Shown one piece after another: positions 18,061 through 26,161 of a DNA stretch of 60,357 nt. The DNA is from Cognatilysobacter segetis (GTDB taxonomy: Bacteria > Pseudomonadota > Gammaproteobacteria > Xanthomonadales > Xanthomonadaceae), in contig NZ_SMRQ01000014.1 of the NCBI RefSeq assembly GCF_004359965.1, positions 1 through 60,357 of the forward strand. Reading direction: 5' to 3'. The stretch's first letter is position 1. Every line of letters starts with the position of its first letter. Below the pieces are notes generated by a model, which saw only the letters and a list, made by a program, of their open reading frames with translations, had not been told where the DNA came from and searched no databases. Both the position numbers and the translations under genes were made by a program.

Positions 18061-18941
18061 GCGGCGAGTTGCGCGCGATGCAGGCGCCAGAGGTAGGCGT
18101 CCTCGAGGTCGGGCTGCGCGGGCATCGCGTCCGTCGACGGCGCGCGCTCGCCGACCACGCGCAGCTCCACGCCGTCGCTGCGCCGCTGCGCGCGGCTGAT
18201 GCGATGCGCGGCGCGCACGTCGGCGAGTTTCTCCGACGGCACCGTCCACGACCACACGCGGCCGGCGGCCTCGGCCATCAGCGCCTCGGGCGTGCCGTGG
18301 AAGCGCAGCCGGCCGCCGACCAGCACCGCGAGTTCGCCCGCACTCGCCTCGATGTCCGAGACGATGTGCGTGGACAGGATCACCAGGCGATCGGCGGCGA
18401 GCTCGGCGAGCAGGTGGCGGAAGCGCGCGCGCTCCTCGGGGTCGAGGCCGACGGTGGGCTCGTCGACGATCAGCAGGCGCGGGTCGTTGAGCAGCGCCTG
18501 CGCGATGCCCACGCGCTGGCGCATGCCGCCGGAGAAGCCGCCCAGGCGGCGCTCGGCGGCGTCCGACAGCCCGACCATCGCGAGGCACTCGTCCACTCGC
18601 CCGCCCACGCGGCGCGCGGGCAGGCCCTTCACCGCGGCGAGGAAGGCGAGGAACTCGCGCGCGGACAGCGCGTCGTACACGCCGAAGTCCTGCGGCAGGT
18701 AGCCGAGCTCGGCGCGCAGCGCGTCAGGGCGGCGCGCGATGTCCTCGCCGCGCCAGGTCACCCGGCCGCTGCTGGCACGCGCGAGCGTGGCCAGCACGCG
18801 CATCAGGCTGGATTTGCCGGCCCCGTTCGGCCCGAGCAGGCCGACCACGCCCGCGCCCAACCGCATGCCCACCCCGTCCACCGCGCGGTGCCCGCCCGGA
18901 TAGGCGAACCCGACCGACTCCAGTACCAGTTCGACGCTCAT
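18057..18941 (-). CDS. ABC transporter ATP-binding protein
   Basis: A 294-residue ATPase with Walker A GPNGAGKSS, signature GFSGGMRQRVG, Walker B LLIVDEP and H-loop LSTHIVSD. It closely parallels the ATPase at 5725-6603 (for example both have RVLATLARA/RTIATLQTP after Walker A and the LGYLPQDFGVY motif), so the two exporters are paralogous. It is the first gene of a coupled two-gene operon with the permease downstream. Confidence 0.92.
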   Translation of the reverse strand: MSVELVLESVGFAYPGGHRAVDGVGMRLGAGVVGLLGPNGAGKSSLMRVLATLARASSGRVTWRGEDIARRPDALRAELGYLPQDFGVYDALSAREFLAFLAAVKGLPARRVGGRVDECLAMVGLSDAAERRLGGFSGGMRQRVGIAQALLNDPRLLIVDEPTVGLDPEERARFRHLLAELAADRLVILSTHIVSDIEASAGELAVLVGGRLRFHGTPEALMAEAAGRVWSWTVPSEKLADVRAAHRISRAQRRSDGVELRVVGERAPSTDAMPAQPDLEDAYLWRLHRAQLAA

Positions 18942-18984
18942 TGCCTGCTCCGTGTGTCCGTGTCGACGACCCGGGGTCGCCGGA

Positions 18985-19833
18985 TCAGTGCCGTGCGGTA
19001 TCGACCGCCGCCTCGCGTGCGCCGGCGACCTCGCGCACGGCCTGCACCACCGCGCCGGGCGCCTCGCGATGCACGTTGTGGCCCGTGGCGACGTAGCGAT
19101 GCGTGCCGCGCGCGAACGCGGCGAACAGCGTCGCGTGCTGCGCCTTCCACAGCGCCTTGCCCTGCGCGGTTTCCTCGAACACGAACGGATCGGCCGCGAC
19201 GTGCGTCGAGGTCAGCAGGGCGACCGGCACATCCGGCATCACGGTCGGCGTGGCGGCGGTGGGCGCATCGAGCTGGGCGATCAGCACGCGGTAGTCCGCA
19301 GCCAGTGCGGGCGGCAGCATCGACAGCAGCGTGGCGTCGTCGGCCTGCACGCGGGCGCGATCGGCCTGCATGAAGGCGTGGCGCTGGCCCATCGTGGCCG
19401 GGTCGACCAGCACCAGCCCCTGCAGGCGTTCGGGATGTCGCCGCGCGTACTCGGTGGCGAGCAGGCCGCCGTAGGAATGCCCCACCAGCACCACCGTGCG
19501 GCCGGGTGCGAGCGTCTCGATCACCGCGTCGAGGTCGGCGACGTGCGCGTCGATCGTCTTCGCCGCGCCGTCGCTGCCCGAGCCGCCGAGCCCGGCGCGA
19601 GCGTAGGTGATGCAGCGGCAGTCCGCGCCGAGGCCGGCGATCACGCCCTTCCACACGCCGCCGCCCTGGCCGAAGCCGGACTCGAAGATCACCGTGGTCG
19701 GCCCGTCGCCCTGCACGTCGGCCTGCAGCGTGTAGCCCGTGCGCGGCACCGGCACCTCGGCGGCCTGCGCCGTCGCCGTCACCCACAGCGCCGATGCCAG
19801 CAGCCATGTTCCTGCGATACGACCCTTGCCCAT
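18985..19833 (-). CDS. Secreted alpha/beta hydrolase
   Basis: A 282-residue protein with a signal peptide ([20 protein letters not shown], cleavage near AQA-AE). The alpha/beta-hydrolase core follows: oxyanion region ESGFGQGG, the segment RAGLGGSG, nucleophile elbow GHSYGG, the acid region in [12 protein letters not shown], and a catalytic His in [10 protein letters not shown]. Substrate unknown. The ATG at 19833 has AGGGGAA just upstream; the frame extends upstream without coding character. It ends 43 bases before the ABC ATPase start and may be co-transcribed with it. Confidence 0.85.
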   Translation of the reverse strand: MGKGRIAGTWLLASALWVTATAQAAEVPVPRTGYTLQADVQGDGPTTVIFESGFGQGGGVWKGVIAGLGADCRCITYARAGLGGSGSDGAAKTIDAHVADLDAVIETLAPGRTVVLVGHSYGGLLATEYARRHPERLQGLVLVDPATMGQRHAFMQADRARVQADDATLLSMLPPALAADYRVLIAQLDAPTAATPTVMPDVPVALLTSTHVAADPFVFEETAQGKALWKAQHATLFAAFARGTHRYVATGHNVHREAPGAVVQAVREVAGAREAAVDTARH

Positions 19834-20059
19834 GTGCGTTCCCCTGTCGTGGCCCGAGCCGGTCGGGCGATGTGATTGCGTTCGGACGGTCGCCGGCTGG
19901 CGTCGGGCCGGTGCGGCCGGCCGCCCCGGTGTCGTTTCAGGCACGGGGCCGGCGGTTCGTGTTGGTAGTGTAGTGATGTAACACACCAAGTCTGTAGCCC
20001 GAAGGTCACGGCGCCAGCCCGGGCGCCGCCGGCGGCCGTTTCGCGGCGTTCGTTCCACT
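19834..20059. other. Upstream region of hydrolase gene
   Basis: This carries the presumed promoter for the hydrolase. A short A/T-rich island at about 19968-19990 (GTAGTGTAGTGATGTAACAC) stands out from the GC-rich background and has GTGT...ACAC ends. It could be an operator or promoter core; no clear -35/-10 pair is seen. Confidence 0.35.
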
Positions 20060-20335
20060 CATGACGTCAATGACGTCGTGCGCGAGGTCATTGACGTCAT
20101 GCACGAGGTCCGCGACGTCGCGCTCGAGGTCGCGGACATGGCGTTCGGGGCCGTCGACGTGGAACGCGACGTGGGCGACGTCGCGCGTGGGATCGCCGAC
20201 GTCGCGGGCGAGGTCGTGGACGTGGCGCGCGGGGTGCGGAACGTCGTGCACGACGCGGCCGACGTCGCGCGCCAGGTCGCCGACGTCACGTTCGAGGTGC
20301 CGGACCTCGCGGCCGCCGTGGCCGACGTACCGAAT
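20060..20335. repeat. Degenerate 21-bp tandem repeat tract
   Basis: About thirteen head-to-tail copies of a 21-base unit with consensus around GACGTCGCGCGCGAGGTC. Because 21 is a multiple of three, every frame shows a seven-residue periodicity. On the plus strand the unit reads xEVxDVA, placing Val at a/d-like heptad positions; on the minus strand it reads as xDLARDV. Both strands have open frames across it (plus from a GTG at 20078; minus 20251 to 20006 with GTG start). Neither has a clear ribosome-binding site, so coding is unproven. It lies between a minus-strand terminator and the hydrolase gene. Confidence 0.75.
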
Positions 20336-20363
20336 CGCAGCGCCGCCGCCCTGCCCCGCCCAC

Positions 20364-20389
20364 GAAAAAGGCCGCCCGAGGGCGGCCTT
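20364..20389 (-). terminator. Rho-independent terminator
   Basis: Read on the minus strand, the stem AAGGCCGCC / GGCGGCCTT with a tight CTCG loop is followed by TTTTTCG. It lies 24 bases past the stop of the hypothetical gene at 20413. Confidence 0.85.
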
Positions 20390-20412
20390 CCGTTTCCGAC
20401 GCGCGTGCCGGC

Positions 20413-20883
20413 TCAGGCCGGCTCGGGCGCCTTGCGCGCGGCGCGCTTGAAGCGCCCGCCGATGTCGCGGCGCAGGTCGTCCAGGCCCTGCGCGCCGCCG
20501 GACAGCTTGATCTGACCATAGCCTTCGAGCGCGGCGTCCATCACGTCGCTGCCGAGCGCGGCCACGGTGTCGTCGAGCCGGCGCTGCAGGCGCTCCACGC
20601 GCTCCAGCAACGGCTGCAGGCGCTCGAACGCGGCGAGATCTGCGCGGGCCGCGGCCAGGTCGAAGCTCGGCGGCACGATCTTCGGGTTCTGCTCGAGCAC
20701 GCGCAGCGTCTGCCGCGCGAAGGCCTCGGACTTCGGGCCCATCAGCATGAGCCCGCGGCGATCGCCGGTTTCCATCGAGATCAGCCCCGGCAGCGCGGCC
20801 TCGATCTGGTCGAGCGCGGTGCGCGCCGTCTGCAGCTGCGCGTCGGTGACGTTGAGGGCAATGAGGTTCTGCGACACATCCAT
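20413..20883 (-). CDS. Hypothetical protein, predicted helical
   Basis: About 156 residues, largely helical. The N-terminal half contains LQTARTALDQIEAALPGL and GDRRGLMLMGPKSEAFAR; a coiled-coil-like segment spans about 95-120 (FERLQPLLERVERLQRRLDD, positions about 96-115). The C-terminus is basic. The ATG at 20883 abuts its own AAGGAG ribosome-binding site, which is too close. A GTG two codons later (VSQNLIALNV, 20877) would sit at the normal six-base distance and may be the true start. No family is recognised. Confidence 0.65.
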   Translation of the reverse strand: MDVSQNLIALNVTDAQLQTARTALDQIEAALPGLISMETGDRRGLMLMGPKSEAFARQTLRVLEQNPKIVPPSFDLAAARADLAAFERLQPLLERVERLQRRLDDTVAALGSDVMDAALEGYGQIKLSGGAQGLDDLRRDIGGRFKRAARKAPEPA

Positions 20884-21013
20884 CTCCTTATGTTTCCGTG
20901 TGTGCGAACGCGGACTCATGTCCGCGCGTCCTTGCTCCGCCGGGTCCGTGGCGTGGGTCCGTGCCGGTGGCGACGGAGCGGGGGTGAGTGTGCAGCGGCG
21001 CGATGCGCAACGC

Positions 21014-21055
21014 AAAAGGGTCAGGTCATTCCTTCGAGGAATGAACCCGACCCCT
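21014..21055. repeat. Palindromic intergenic repeat, copy 2
   Basis: The arms AAAAGGGTCAGGTCATTCC and GGAATGAACCCGACCCCT flank TTCGA. It sits between two minus-strand genes, 28 bases past the DUF1059 gene's stop. It could fold as a terminator for that gene. Confidence 0.85.
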
Positions 21056-21083
21056 GCGTTTCCCTTGTCTTCGCCGACGCCGC

Positions 21084-21302
21084 TCAGGCGCGGACGCTGC
21101 GCGGTTGCTCGACCGGCGGCGAACCTGCGTGGAAGCTGCGGCGGATCATCCTGCGCAGCTCGGGCGTGTCATGTTCGCCGTGTGCAGCCACTGCGTGGTT
21201 CACGGCGGCGTCTTCCAGCTCCCGTTCCGAGTCGGCGGCGATCGCCACGGTGCATCCGGATCCGCTCGGCATCTCGCGACAGTCCACGTACGTGCGTGTC
21301 AT
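21084..21302 (-). CDS. DUF1059 domain-containing protein
   Basis: A 72-residue protein with the full DUF1059 pattern: MTRTYVDCREMPSGSGCTVA with two Cys (8 and 17), ADSERELEDAAVNHAVAAHG, then HDTPELRRMIRRSF. These are small cytosolic proteins of unknown function, possibly metal-binding through the conserved Cys and His. The gene is monocistronic with a palindromic repeat immediately downstream. Confidence 0.85.
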   Translation of the reverse strand: MTRTYVDCREMPSGSGCTVAIAADSERELEDAAVNHAVAAHGEHDTPELRRMIRRSFHAGSPPVEQPRSVRA

Positions 21303-21789
21303 GGCGTGCTCCCATAACGGCGGCCAATCCGCCGGCCCAATCTAGGCGCACGTTCCCGCGCACGGCAAGCGCGACCGTGGCGTTGCCATGCGTGGGCTAA
21401 CCGCGTGTGCCGCTGTTCTTCGATGACCGTGGCGGTCAACGGCTGCCTGCAGACACCGACCGAGACGAAAGTCATCGCGAGCCACGCGCCGGTTCGTTCC
21501 GGCGCCCGGGCAGACGTTCACTGCCGCCGCCCTCCTGCCCGCCGCTTGGTCGACCGAGCGGTGGACGCCGACGCCCGCTTCGTCGATCCGCAAGCGCCCG
21601 ACACAACGGTGGCCCGGTTCGATCCGGAAGGCCGCGCCGTGATCGAGGCCGGTCCGCTTACCGTCGCGCCGGTGAGGTCGTTGGCTTCACAAGGCAAAGG
21701 CACCAGGCCCGATTTCGAAAGCAATGACCCGCTTGACTGCCTCGGTCCCCTTTTCGCGACACGTCGGCCGTGAATAGGCGCGGACCGGA
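21303..21789. other. Intergenic region with a decayed repeat
   Basis: About 490 bases between two minus-strand genes. At roughly 21699-21757 the segment AAAGGCACCAGGCCCGATTT, then CGAAAGCAATGA, with CCCCTTTTCG further on, looks like a palindromic repeat copy disrupted by an insertion. It is placed just past the 3' end of the GGDEF gene, as intact copies are for other genes. No supported gene. Confidence 0.4.
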
Positions 21790-22896
21790 TCAGCCCGTTG
21801 CCGCATCCCGCACGCGATCGCGACCGGCGACCTTCGCCGTGTACAGCGCACGATCGGCGCGCGACAGCGTCTGCGCGATCTCGTCGCCGCGCCTGTGGGT
21901 CGCAACGCCGATCGACGCGGTCAGGCCGAACGTCGACGCCCCGAAACTGACGGGTGAACCCGCGACGCTTGCCCGGATACGTTCGGCCACGGCCACGGCG
22001 TGCGCCGGATCCACGTCCCGGAACAGCAGCACGAATTCCTCGCCGCCCCAGCGTGCCACCGCGTCGCAGCTGCGCATCGTCGTCGTGCAGACGCGGGCGA
22101 TGACACGCAACGCTTCGTCGCCGGCGGCGTGCCCGTGCACGTCGTTGATGCGCTTGAAGTGGTCGATGTCGAGGATGGCGACGCACCACGCATGCCCCGC
22201 GCGATCCGACCGCTGTCGTTCGCGTTCGAGGAGTTCGGACATCGCGCGGCGGTTCAGCAGCCCGGTCAGGTCGTCGCACGTCGCCAGCAGGCTGATGCGC
22301 TCCAGCGCCTCGGCCAGTTCCGCGCGCGGCGCGCGGAGCCGATCGCGCATGGCGGCGATTCGCTGGCTGACCGCCGTCAGCCCGCATACGAACAGGATCA
22401 GGCAGATGAAATACGCGAGTTGCACGCGGGGGTCGTAGATGTCGGGGCGCGCGTGGACGCCCGAATACATGGCGAGGCCGTACGCCAGGACCGAATAGCC
22501 GCCGATCAGCCACGCCTGCACCGCGCGTAGTCCGAACATGCCGAACATCAGCACCACCGAAACCATCAGGAGCGGCGCACCGTGCCCGGCGCCTGCGATC
22601 CGATAGGCCGACGCGCTACACGCCACGGCGAACAGCAACTGCACGACCGTCAGCGATGGATCCTTGAAACGCGCGGACCAGCCGAACCGGATCGCCGCAA
22701 ACAACGTGACGATGCCGGTGACTGACACTACCGTCCAAGGCCACAGCCCTTTGCCATCATTGACGCCGAACGCGGCCATGCCATGCATCGCCGCCACGGC
22801 CGCGAGCAGCAGCACCGACGCCAGGCCCGAATGTGCGAGGCGGATGCGCTGCTTGGCATCGCGGGTCAGCACGAGGTCTTTCAGTGCGCTCAGCAT
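21790..22896 (-). CDS. Diguanylate cyclase (GGDEF) with membrane sensor domain
   Basis: A 368-residue inner-membrane signalling protein. About six hydrophobic segments fill residues 20-180, then a short coiled-coil linker (RAPRAELAEALERISLLA) leads to the catalytic domain. The active-site motif is GGEEF at 284-288, and the inhibitory I-site RSCD (RxxD) is at 275-278, five residues before it. DIDHFKRINDVHGH supplies the metal and nucleotide contacts. It should make cyclic di-GMP with product inhibition. There is no EAL domain. The input signal is unknown. Confidence 0.93.
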   Translation of the reverse strand: MLSALKDLVLTRDAKQRIRLAHSGLASVLLLAAVAAMHGMAAFGVNDGKGLWPWTVVSVTGIVTLFAAIRFGWSARFKDPSLTVVQLLFAVACSASAYRIAGAGHGAPLLMVSVVLMFGMFGLRAVQAWLIGGYSVLAYGLAMYSGVHARPDIYDPRVQLAYFICLILFVCGLTAVSQRIAAMRDRLRAPRAELAEALERISLLATCDDLTGLLNRRAMSELLERERQRSDRAGHAWCVAILDIDHFKRINDVHGHAAGDEALRVIARVCTTTMRSCDAVARWGGEEFVLLFRDVDPAHAVAVAERIRASVAGSPVSFGASTFGLTASIGVATHRRGDEIAQTLSRADRALYTAKVAGRDRVRDAATG

Positions 22897-23109
22897 GTCG
22901 AGGGGCCCTGTCGGCCCCGCCCCCGGGACGGCGTCGCGTCCGTTAACGGCCAGCTGAGCGTGCCCTTGAATCGTCCACGTCGATCGGAATCACGGCAGGT
23001 CGATCACGACGCAAGCGCACCGCCCGCCCGCGCTGCCGCCGCGGCGGGACAACCAAACCCGACTCCCTTACCGCGAACCCAGCCCCACTTTGCTGCGTTC
23101 GCGCTTGCC

Positions 23110-23535
23110 TCAACGCGGCGGATGATCCGCCATGAAACTGCCGACAGCCGCGCTCCGCGCCGCGTTTCTCTGCGTGGAGGCGGCGGTCGACGTCGGCACC
23201 GGCGCGACATTGCGCGAATTGGAGGACACCGGAGTAGCGGTCGACGTGCGGACACCGCCGGGCGATCGCGCCCGATACGTGGTCCGCGGCCCGGTGGACG
23301 TGTGGACGGGAAAACGCGCGACGGCCGGCGCCGCCACGCGCTCGATCACTGGTCTACGGAAAGACCGCAGGCCGCGCTGCCAACCGCCGTGCTTCCAAGC
23401 CTTGGCGTGACCGTGTCCGTGTCCGTGCCCATGTCCATGCTTGCCGGGTTTGGCATCGACCACCGCGGGCGTGCAAAGCACTGCCGCGAGCAGCACAGCG
23501 ACGACGCGCGGAAGGAGAGGTGTGGTTCGGGGCAT
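23110..23535 (-). CDS. Putative secreted His/Gly-rich protein
   Basis: A 141-residue frame with a credible signal peptide (VVAVLLAAVLCTPAVVDA) followed by KPGKHGHGHGHGHGHAKAW, a histidine-glycine repeat that could bind nickel, zinc or copper. The rest is basic and Thr/Arg/Ser-rich and looks less protein-like, so a frameshift after about residue 60 is possible. The ribosome-binding site (GCAGGGT) is modest. Secreted proteins with such HG repeats are common in the order, but this one is not identified. Confidence 0.5.
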   Translation of the reverse strand: MPRTTPLLPRVVAVLLAAVLCTPAVVDAKPGKHGHGHGHGHGHAKAWKHGGWQRGLRSFRRPVIERVAAPAVARFPVHTSTGPRTTYRARSPGGVRTSTATPVSSNSRNVAPVPTSTAASTQRNAARSAAVGSFMADHPPR

Positions 23536-23651
23536 TGCACGACCCTGCGCCGGGCCGGCTCAACGCCCTGTCGAATCCGCCGGGATGCCCCGCCGCGCGC
23601 GCGGTTTCCGTTGGGTTTCGCCCAGCCGACGTGAAGAGCGCCGGGCCCGGC

Positions 23652-23691
23652 GCAGGTTCGATTCCCGAAAGAGAAATGAACCTGACACCTT
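23652..23691. repeat. Palindromic intergenic repeat, copy 3 (partly degenerate)
   Basis: The arms CAGGTTCGATTCC and GAAATGAACCTGACACC flank a short centre. The outer G/C-run pairing is partly lost on the left. It lies upstream of the His-rich gene and the TPR lipoprotein gene, which are divergent. Confidence 0.7.
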
Positions 23692-23778
23692 CTTGCTGTG
23701 AACACTCCGCGACCGGCACGACGCGCAGGCCCGTCGCTTGAACCCTCCCTCGACTCCGCGATCCTTACGGTCGGGCGC

Positions 23779-24576
23779 ATGGACATCTCCCCTCGCACCA
23801 CGCACGCACCGCTCGCCCTCGCCTTCGCCCTGACGGCCGCACTCGCCGCCAGCGGCTGCCAGTCGTCGAAGTCCGGTTCCGACGACTTCTTCCGCGTCGC
23901 CGACGCGCCGGGCACGGCGGGTGCCGCGGGCGGTTCGACGCCGGCGGTCACCGAGCGCGTCGTGGTGGAGGCCCCGTCGCCGGAGGCCGTCGAGCACGAC
24001 GCCGACGTCGCGCAGGAGGACGACGTGCCGCGCGACGACGGCCCCGGACGTTCGGCGGCCGACGCCTACATGCGTCGGGACGCGCCCGCCGCCACCGTGC
24101 CCGCCGCACCTGCCCGCAGCGCGCGCACGGCGCCGCCCGTGATCGACGCCCGCGCGCCGCGGGTCGCCACCACGCGCGATACGGCGAAGGCGCCGCCGCG
24201 TGAGGTCACGTCAGAACCCGCGCGCGACACCGCAACCCAGCCGCGCGCGCCCGCCGCCCCCGCGACGGCGATCGACGGCGACGCACGCAGCCTCAATGCC
24301 CGTGCCATCGCCCTGATCAACGGCGGTCGGCCCGAGGCCGCGATCCCGCTGCTGGAACACGCGCTCGCGCTGCAGCCGCGTGACGCCGAGATGCTGGGCA
24401 ACCTCGGCTACGCCTACATGCTGGTGGGCGAACATGCCCGCGCGCGGTCGCGCTTCGTGGCCGCGCTCGACCTGTCGCCGACGCGCTCGGCCACGTGGCT
24501 CAACCTCGGCCAGACCTATGCCGAGCTCGGCCGCCAGGACGCCGCGCTCGACGCCGTGCTGAAGGGCTACCGGTAG
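23779..24576 (+). CDS. TPR-repeat lipoprotein, truncated by an in-frame amber codon
   Basis: A 265-residue product with a lipoprotein signal (LALAFALTAALAASGC, Cys acylated). A low-complexity Ala/Pro/Asp-rich linker of about 150 residues follows, then two to three TPR units (ALINGGRPEAAIPLLEHAL, AEMLGNLGYAYMLVGEHA, TWLNLGQTYAELGRQDAAL). Translation stops at TAG 24574-24576. The same frame then stays open for 39 more sensible codons to a TGA at 24694-24696, immediately before a palindromic repeat, so the ancestral gene probably ended there. TPR lipoproteins usually act as envelope assembly or pilus-biogenesis scaffolds. Confidence 0.75.
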   Translation: MDISPRTTHAPLALAFALTAALAASGCQSSKSGSDDFFRVADAPGTAGAAGGSTPAVTERVVVEAPSPEAVEHDADVAQEDDVPRDDGPGRSAADAYMRRDAPAATVPAAPARSARTAPPVIDARAPRVATTRDTAKAPPREVTSEPARDTATQPRAPAAPATAIDGDARSLNARAIALINGGRPEAAIPLLEHALALQPRDAEMLGNLGYAYMLVGEHARARSRFVAALDLSPTRSATWLNLGQTYAELGRQDAALDAVLKGYR

Positions 24577-24696
24577 TCCACGCGCAAGGCATCGGTGCGC
24601 TCGGCGCTGCAGCGCGCCGCGACGCAACGGCAGTTCAGCCCCGCCTGGCGCGACACCGCCGGCGCGGCGCTCAGCCGCATCGAGGCCGGCGCCTGA
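24577..24696 (+). pseudogene. Stranded C-terminal tail of the TPR lipoprotein
   Basis: In frame after the TAG, 39 codons read STRKASVRSALQRAA, then TQRQFSPAWRDTAGAAL and SRIEAGA to a TGA. The composition and high third-position GC match the upstream gene. The simplest reading is that TAG replaced a sense codon such as TAC after GYR. Otherwise readthrough, a sequence error or chance could explain it. Confidence 0.55.
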
Positions 24697-24711
24697 CGGG
24701 TCGGGGCGATG

Positions 24712-24758
24712 AAAAAGGGCCAGGTCCGATTTCTCGAGAAATGAATCTGACCCCTTTT
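24712..24758. repeat. Palindromic intergenic repeat, copy 4
   Basis: The arms AAAAAGGGCCAGGTCCGATT and AAATGAATCTGACCCCTTTT pair around a TCTCGAGA centre. It starts 15 bases after the full-length stop of the TPR gene and ends 49 bases before the convergent GIY-YIG gene's stop. It could terminate either transcript. It marks the left edge of the low-GC island. Confidence 0.9.
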
Positions 24759-24807
24759 GTTGCGTGACCCCTTTTTCGCTCTTTCGAAATTTTCCCTGTT
24801 TCCCCCT

Positions 24808-25797
24808 TTAACTCGCGGCAGCGTCGTTGAGCCTCTCATCCTCTGCTTGAAGAGCGTCCGCCAAAGAAGACTCGTATACGTAATCTGCCAGATTGAGATC
24901 CAGAGTCTCCGCCTCCCATTCCTTATACGTCTGTCCGGTACCCTGCCGCCTCCACGCCAAAGTTCCATTCGACGGTCGCCCATTAATAACTGCGGCGGCT
25001 GCGCTTGGGCTAGCGAATGCGTAATCATCAGCAAATACGTTATGAGCGCCTAGCGGACGCAACACGCCTGTTTGCACCAATTCGCGAAACAGCCGCCCGT
25101 ACGTGCTGTCGCTAGTCGTTGCTCCAGCCCAGCTGCCGCGCGCCAAGGAGCCCGCTTTCACAATAAACTTTCCATCGATCAGGGCCGCAGTAGCACTTAG
25201 GCCGTGCTTCGGCGTCGCTAGAACAAACAAAGTTGAAGAACTCTCAGACCGACCTCGCGAAATTTCTACGGCTTTCGGACGCCTGTCGTCCGTAAAACAG
25301 TCAATACCCAGCGCCGGCAAAACGATGTGCAAGTAGTCGAGAAAGTTCTCCATATTCGCCTGCGCGGCTTCGCCCAGCTCGGGAAGCGAAGGGCAATTGA
25401 CGTTATCGAGCTTAACTTTGGCCACCGATTGGGCACGCTCGACTAGACGCGCCTCAAGGTACTTCACGTGTGCCTTGTTGAGACTGCCGCCTTCCGCCGA
25501 CGTTACGAATACCGCGCGCGACCACCAATCCTTTTTAGCGTCGTGCGTCCGTATACGCTCCCTAATCTCGTCTGTCTCGCCCACGTACAGCAGCGCGCGT
25601 CCTGAAACGTCCTCCCCGAAAAGCAAGTACACGCCAGTTCTCGACGCCTCAGGTCGACGCAATGCCTGCGCCAACTGCGTTCGCGGAGCGAACAAGATGT
25701 GCCCGGTCCAATTAAATATGCTCGCGGTCAACATCCCATCGGGGCGACCGTCCACAAAGAAGAGTTCAAGCGTTTGCCCGTGCACTGCACCGACCAT
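24808..25797 (-). CDS. GIY-YIG nuclease family protein with C-terminal DUF4357
   Basis: A 329-residue protein. A GIY-YIG-type core spans about 54-120: GVY at 55-57, LYVGE at 70-74 (the YIG equivalent), Arg79, His85 and Glu116 in YLEARLVE as the likely metal-binding residue. A DUF4357-like domain follows at about 225-297 (STYGRLFRELVQTGVL, then FASPSAAAAVINGRPSNG). Such proteins are often found near restriction and other defence genes; nuclease activity and target are inferred only. AGGTGAAGC precedes the ATG. The gene is isolated, with palindromic repeats close on both sides and lower GC than the chromosome. Confidence 0.85.
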   Translation of the reverse strand: MVGAVHGQTLELFFVDGRPDGMLTASIFNWTGHILFAPRTQLAQALRRPEASRTGVYLLFGEDVSGRALLYVGETDEIRERIRTHDAKKDWWSRAVFVTSAEGGSLNKAHVKYLEARLVERAQSVAKVKLDNVNCPSLPELGEAAQANMENFLDYLHIVLPALGIDCFTDDRRPKAVEISRGRSESSSTLFVLATPKHGLSATAALIDGKFIVKAGSLARGSWAGATTSDSTYGRLFRELVQTGVLRPLGAHNVFADDYAFASPSAAAAVINGRPSNGTLAWRRQGTGQTYKEWEAETLDLNLADYVYESSLADALQAEDERLNDAAAS

Positions 25798-25825
25798 GCT
25801 TCACCTGTGTGTAGTTCGCAAAAGC

Positions 25826-25872
25826 AAAGGGGCCCGGTCCGATCTCTAAGAGATGAACTGACCCGCTTTTTT
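25826..25872. repeat. Palindromic intergenic repeat, copy 5
   Basis: The arms AAAGGGGCCCGGTCCGATCT and AGATGAACTGACCCGCTTTT pair around CTAAG and end in T6. It lies 29 bases upstream of the GIY-YIG start codon. Confidence 0.85.
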
Positions 25873-25920
25873 GGGGCGACGGAGCGGGAGCGCCTGTGGC
25901 AGAGACGTTGGCGCCCACGC

Positions 25921-25966
25921 AAAAGAGTCGGGCCGCTCATTTGGGAAATGAACCTGCCCCCTTTTT
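25921..25966. repeat. Palindromic intergenic repeat, copy 6
   Basis: The left arm AAAAGAGTCGGGCCGCTCAT is more diverged; the right arm GAAATGAACCTGCCCCCTTT matches the family and ends in a T-run. It lies only 48 bases from copy 5, forming a close pair. Confidence 0.75.
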
Positions 25967-26161
25967 CCCTCTTTTCCCCTCCGCGCCGGGCGCTCGGTCG
26001 AGGGCATCGAGGAGCGCGAGGTCGAGGGATCGGCGCCGGCCGATGGCCATGTGCGGTGGCGCGGGACGGACGACGACGACGGGGACGACGAGGATGACGG
26101 CTCCGGCAGCTGACGTCCGGCCTGCGAGGGAGAACTCGGGTCGAGGCACTAATGAACGATC
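25967..26161. other. GC-rich spacer between two repeats
   Basis: Nearly 200 bases of high GC, with a run of GACGAC-type codons near 26070-26100, lie between repeat copies 6 and 7 inside the otherwise low-GC island. It looks like chromosomal background. No supported open frame; it could be a leftover of host sequence between two separately acquired pieces. Confidence 0.45.

Noticed and set aside
20060-20335. Tandem repeats considered as a CRISPR array
   Set aside because: Units are head-to-tail with no spacers, period 21 bases, and no cas genes are nearby.
20078-20515. A 145-residue plus-strand protein across the 21-bp repeats
   Set aside because: No ribosome-binding site, it runs through the opposite-strand terminator and into the antisense of a real gene; kept as a repeat with coding status open.
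23655-23668. A GGTTCGATTCC motif like the T-loop of a tRNA
   Set aside because: It belongs to a palindromic repeat copy, with no acceptor stem, anticodon arm or other tRNA parts around it.
25937-26149. A 70-residue minus-strand frame in the GC-rich spacer between repeats
   Set aside because: It crosses a repeat copy, has no ribosome-binding site and no recognisable domain.
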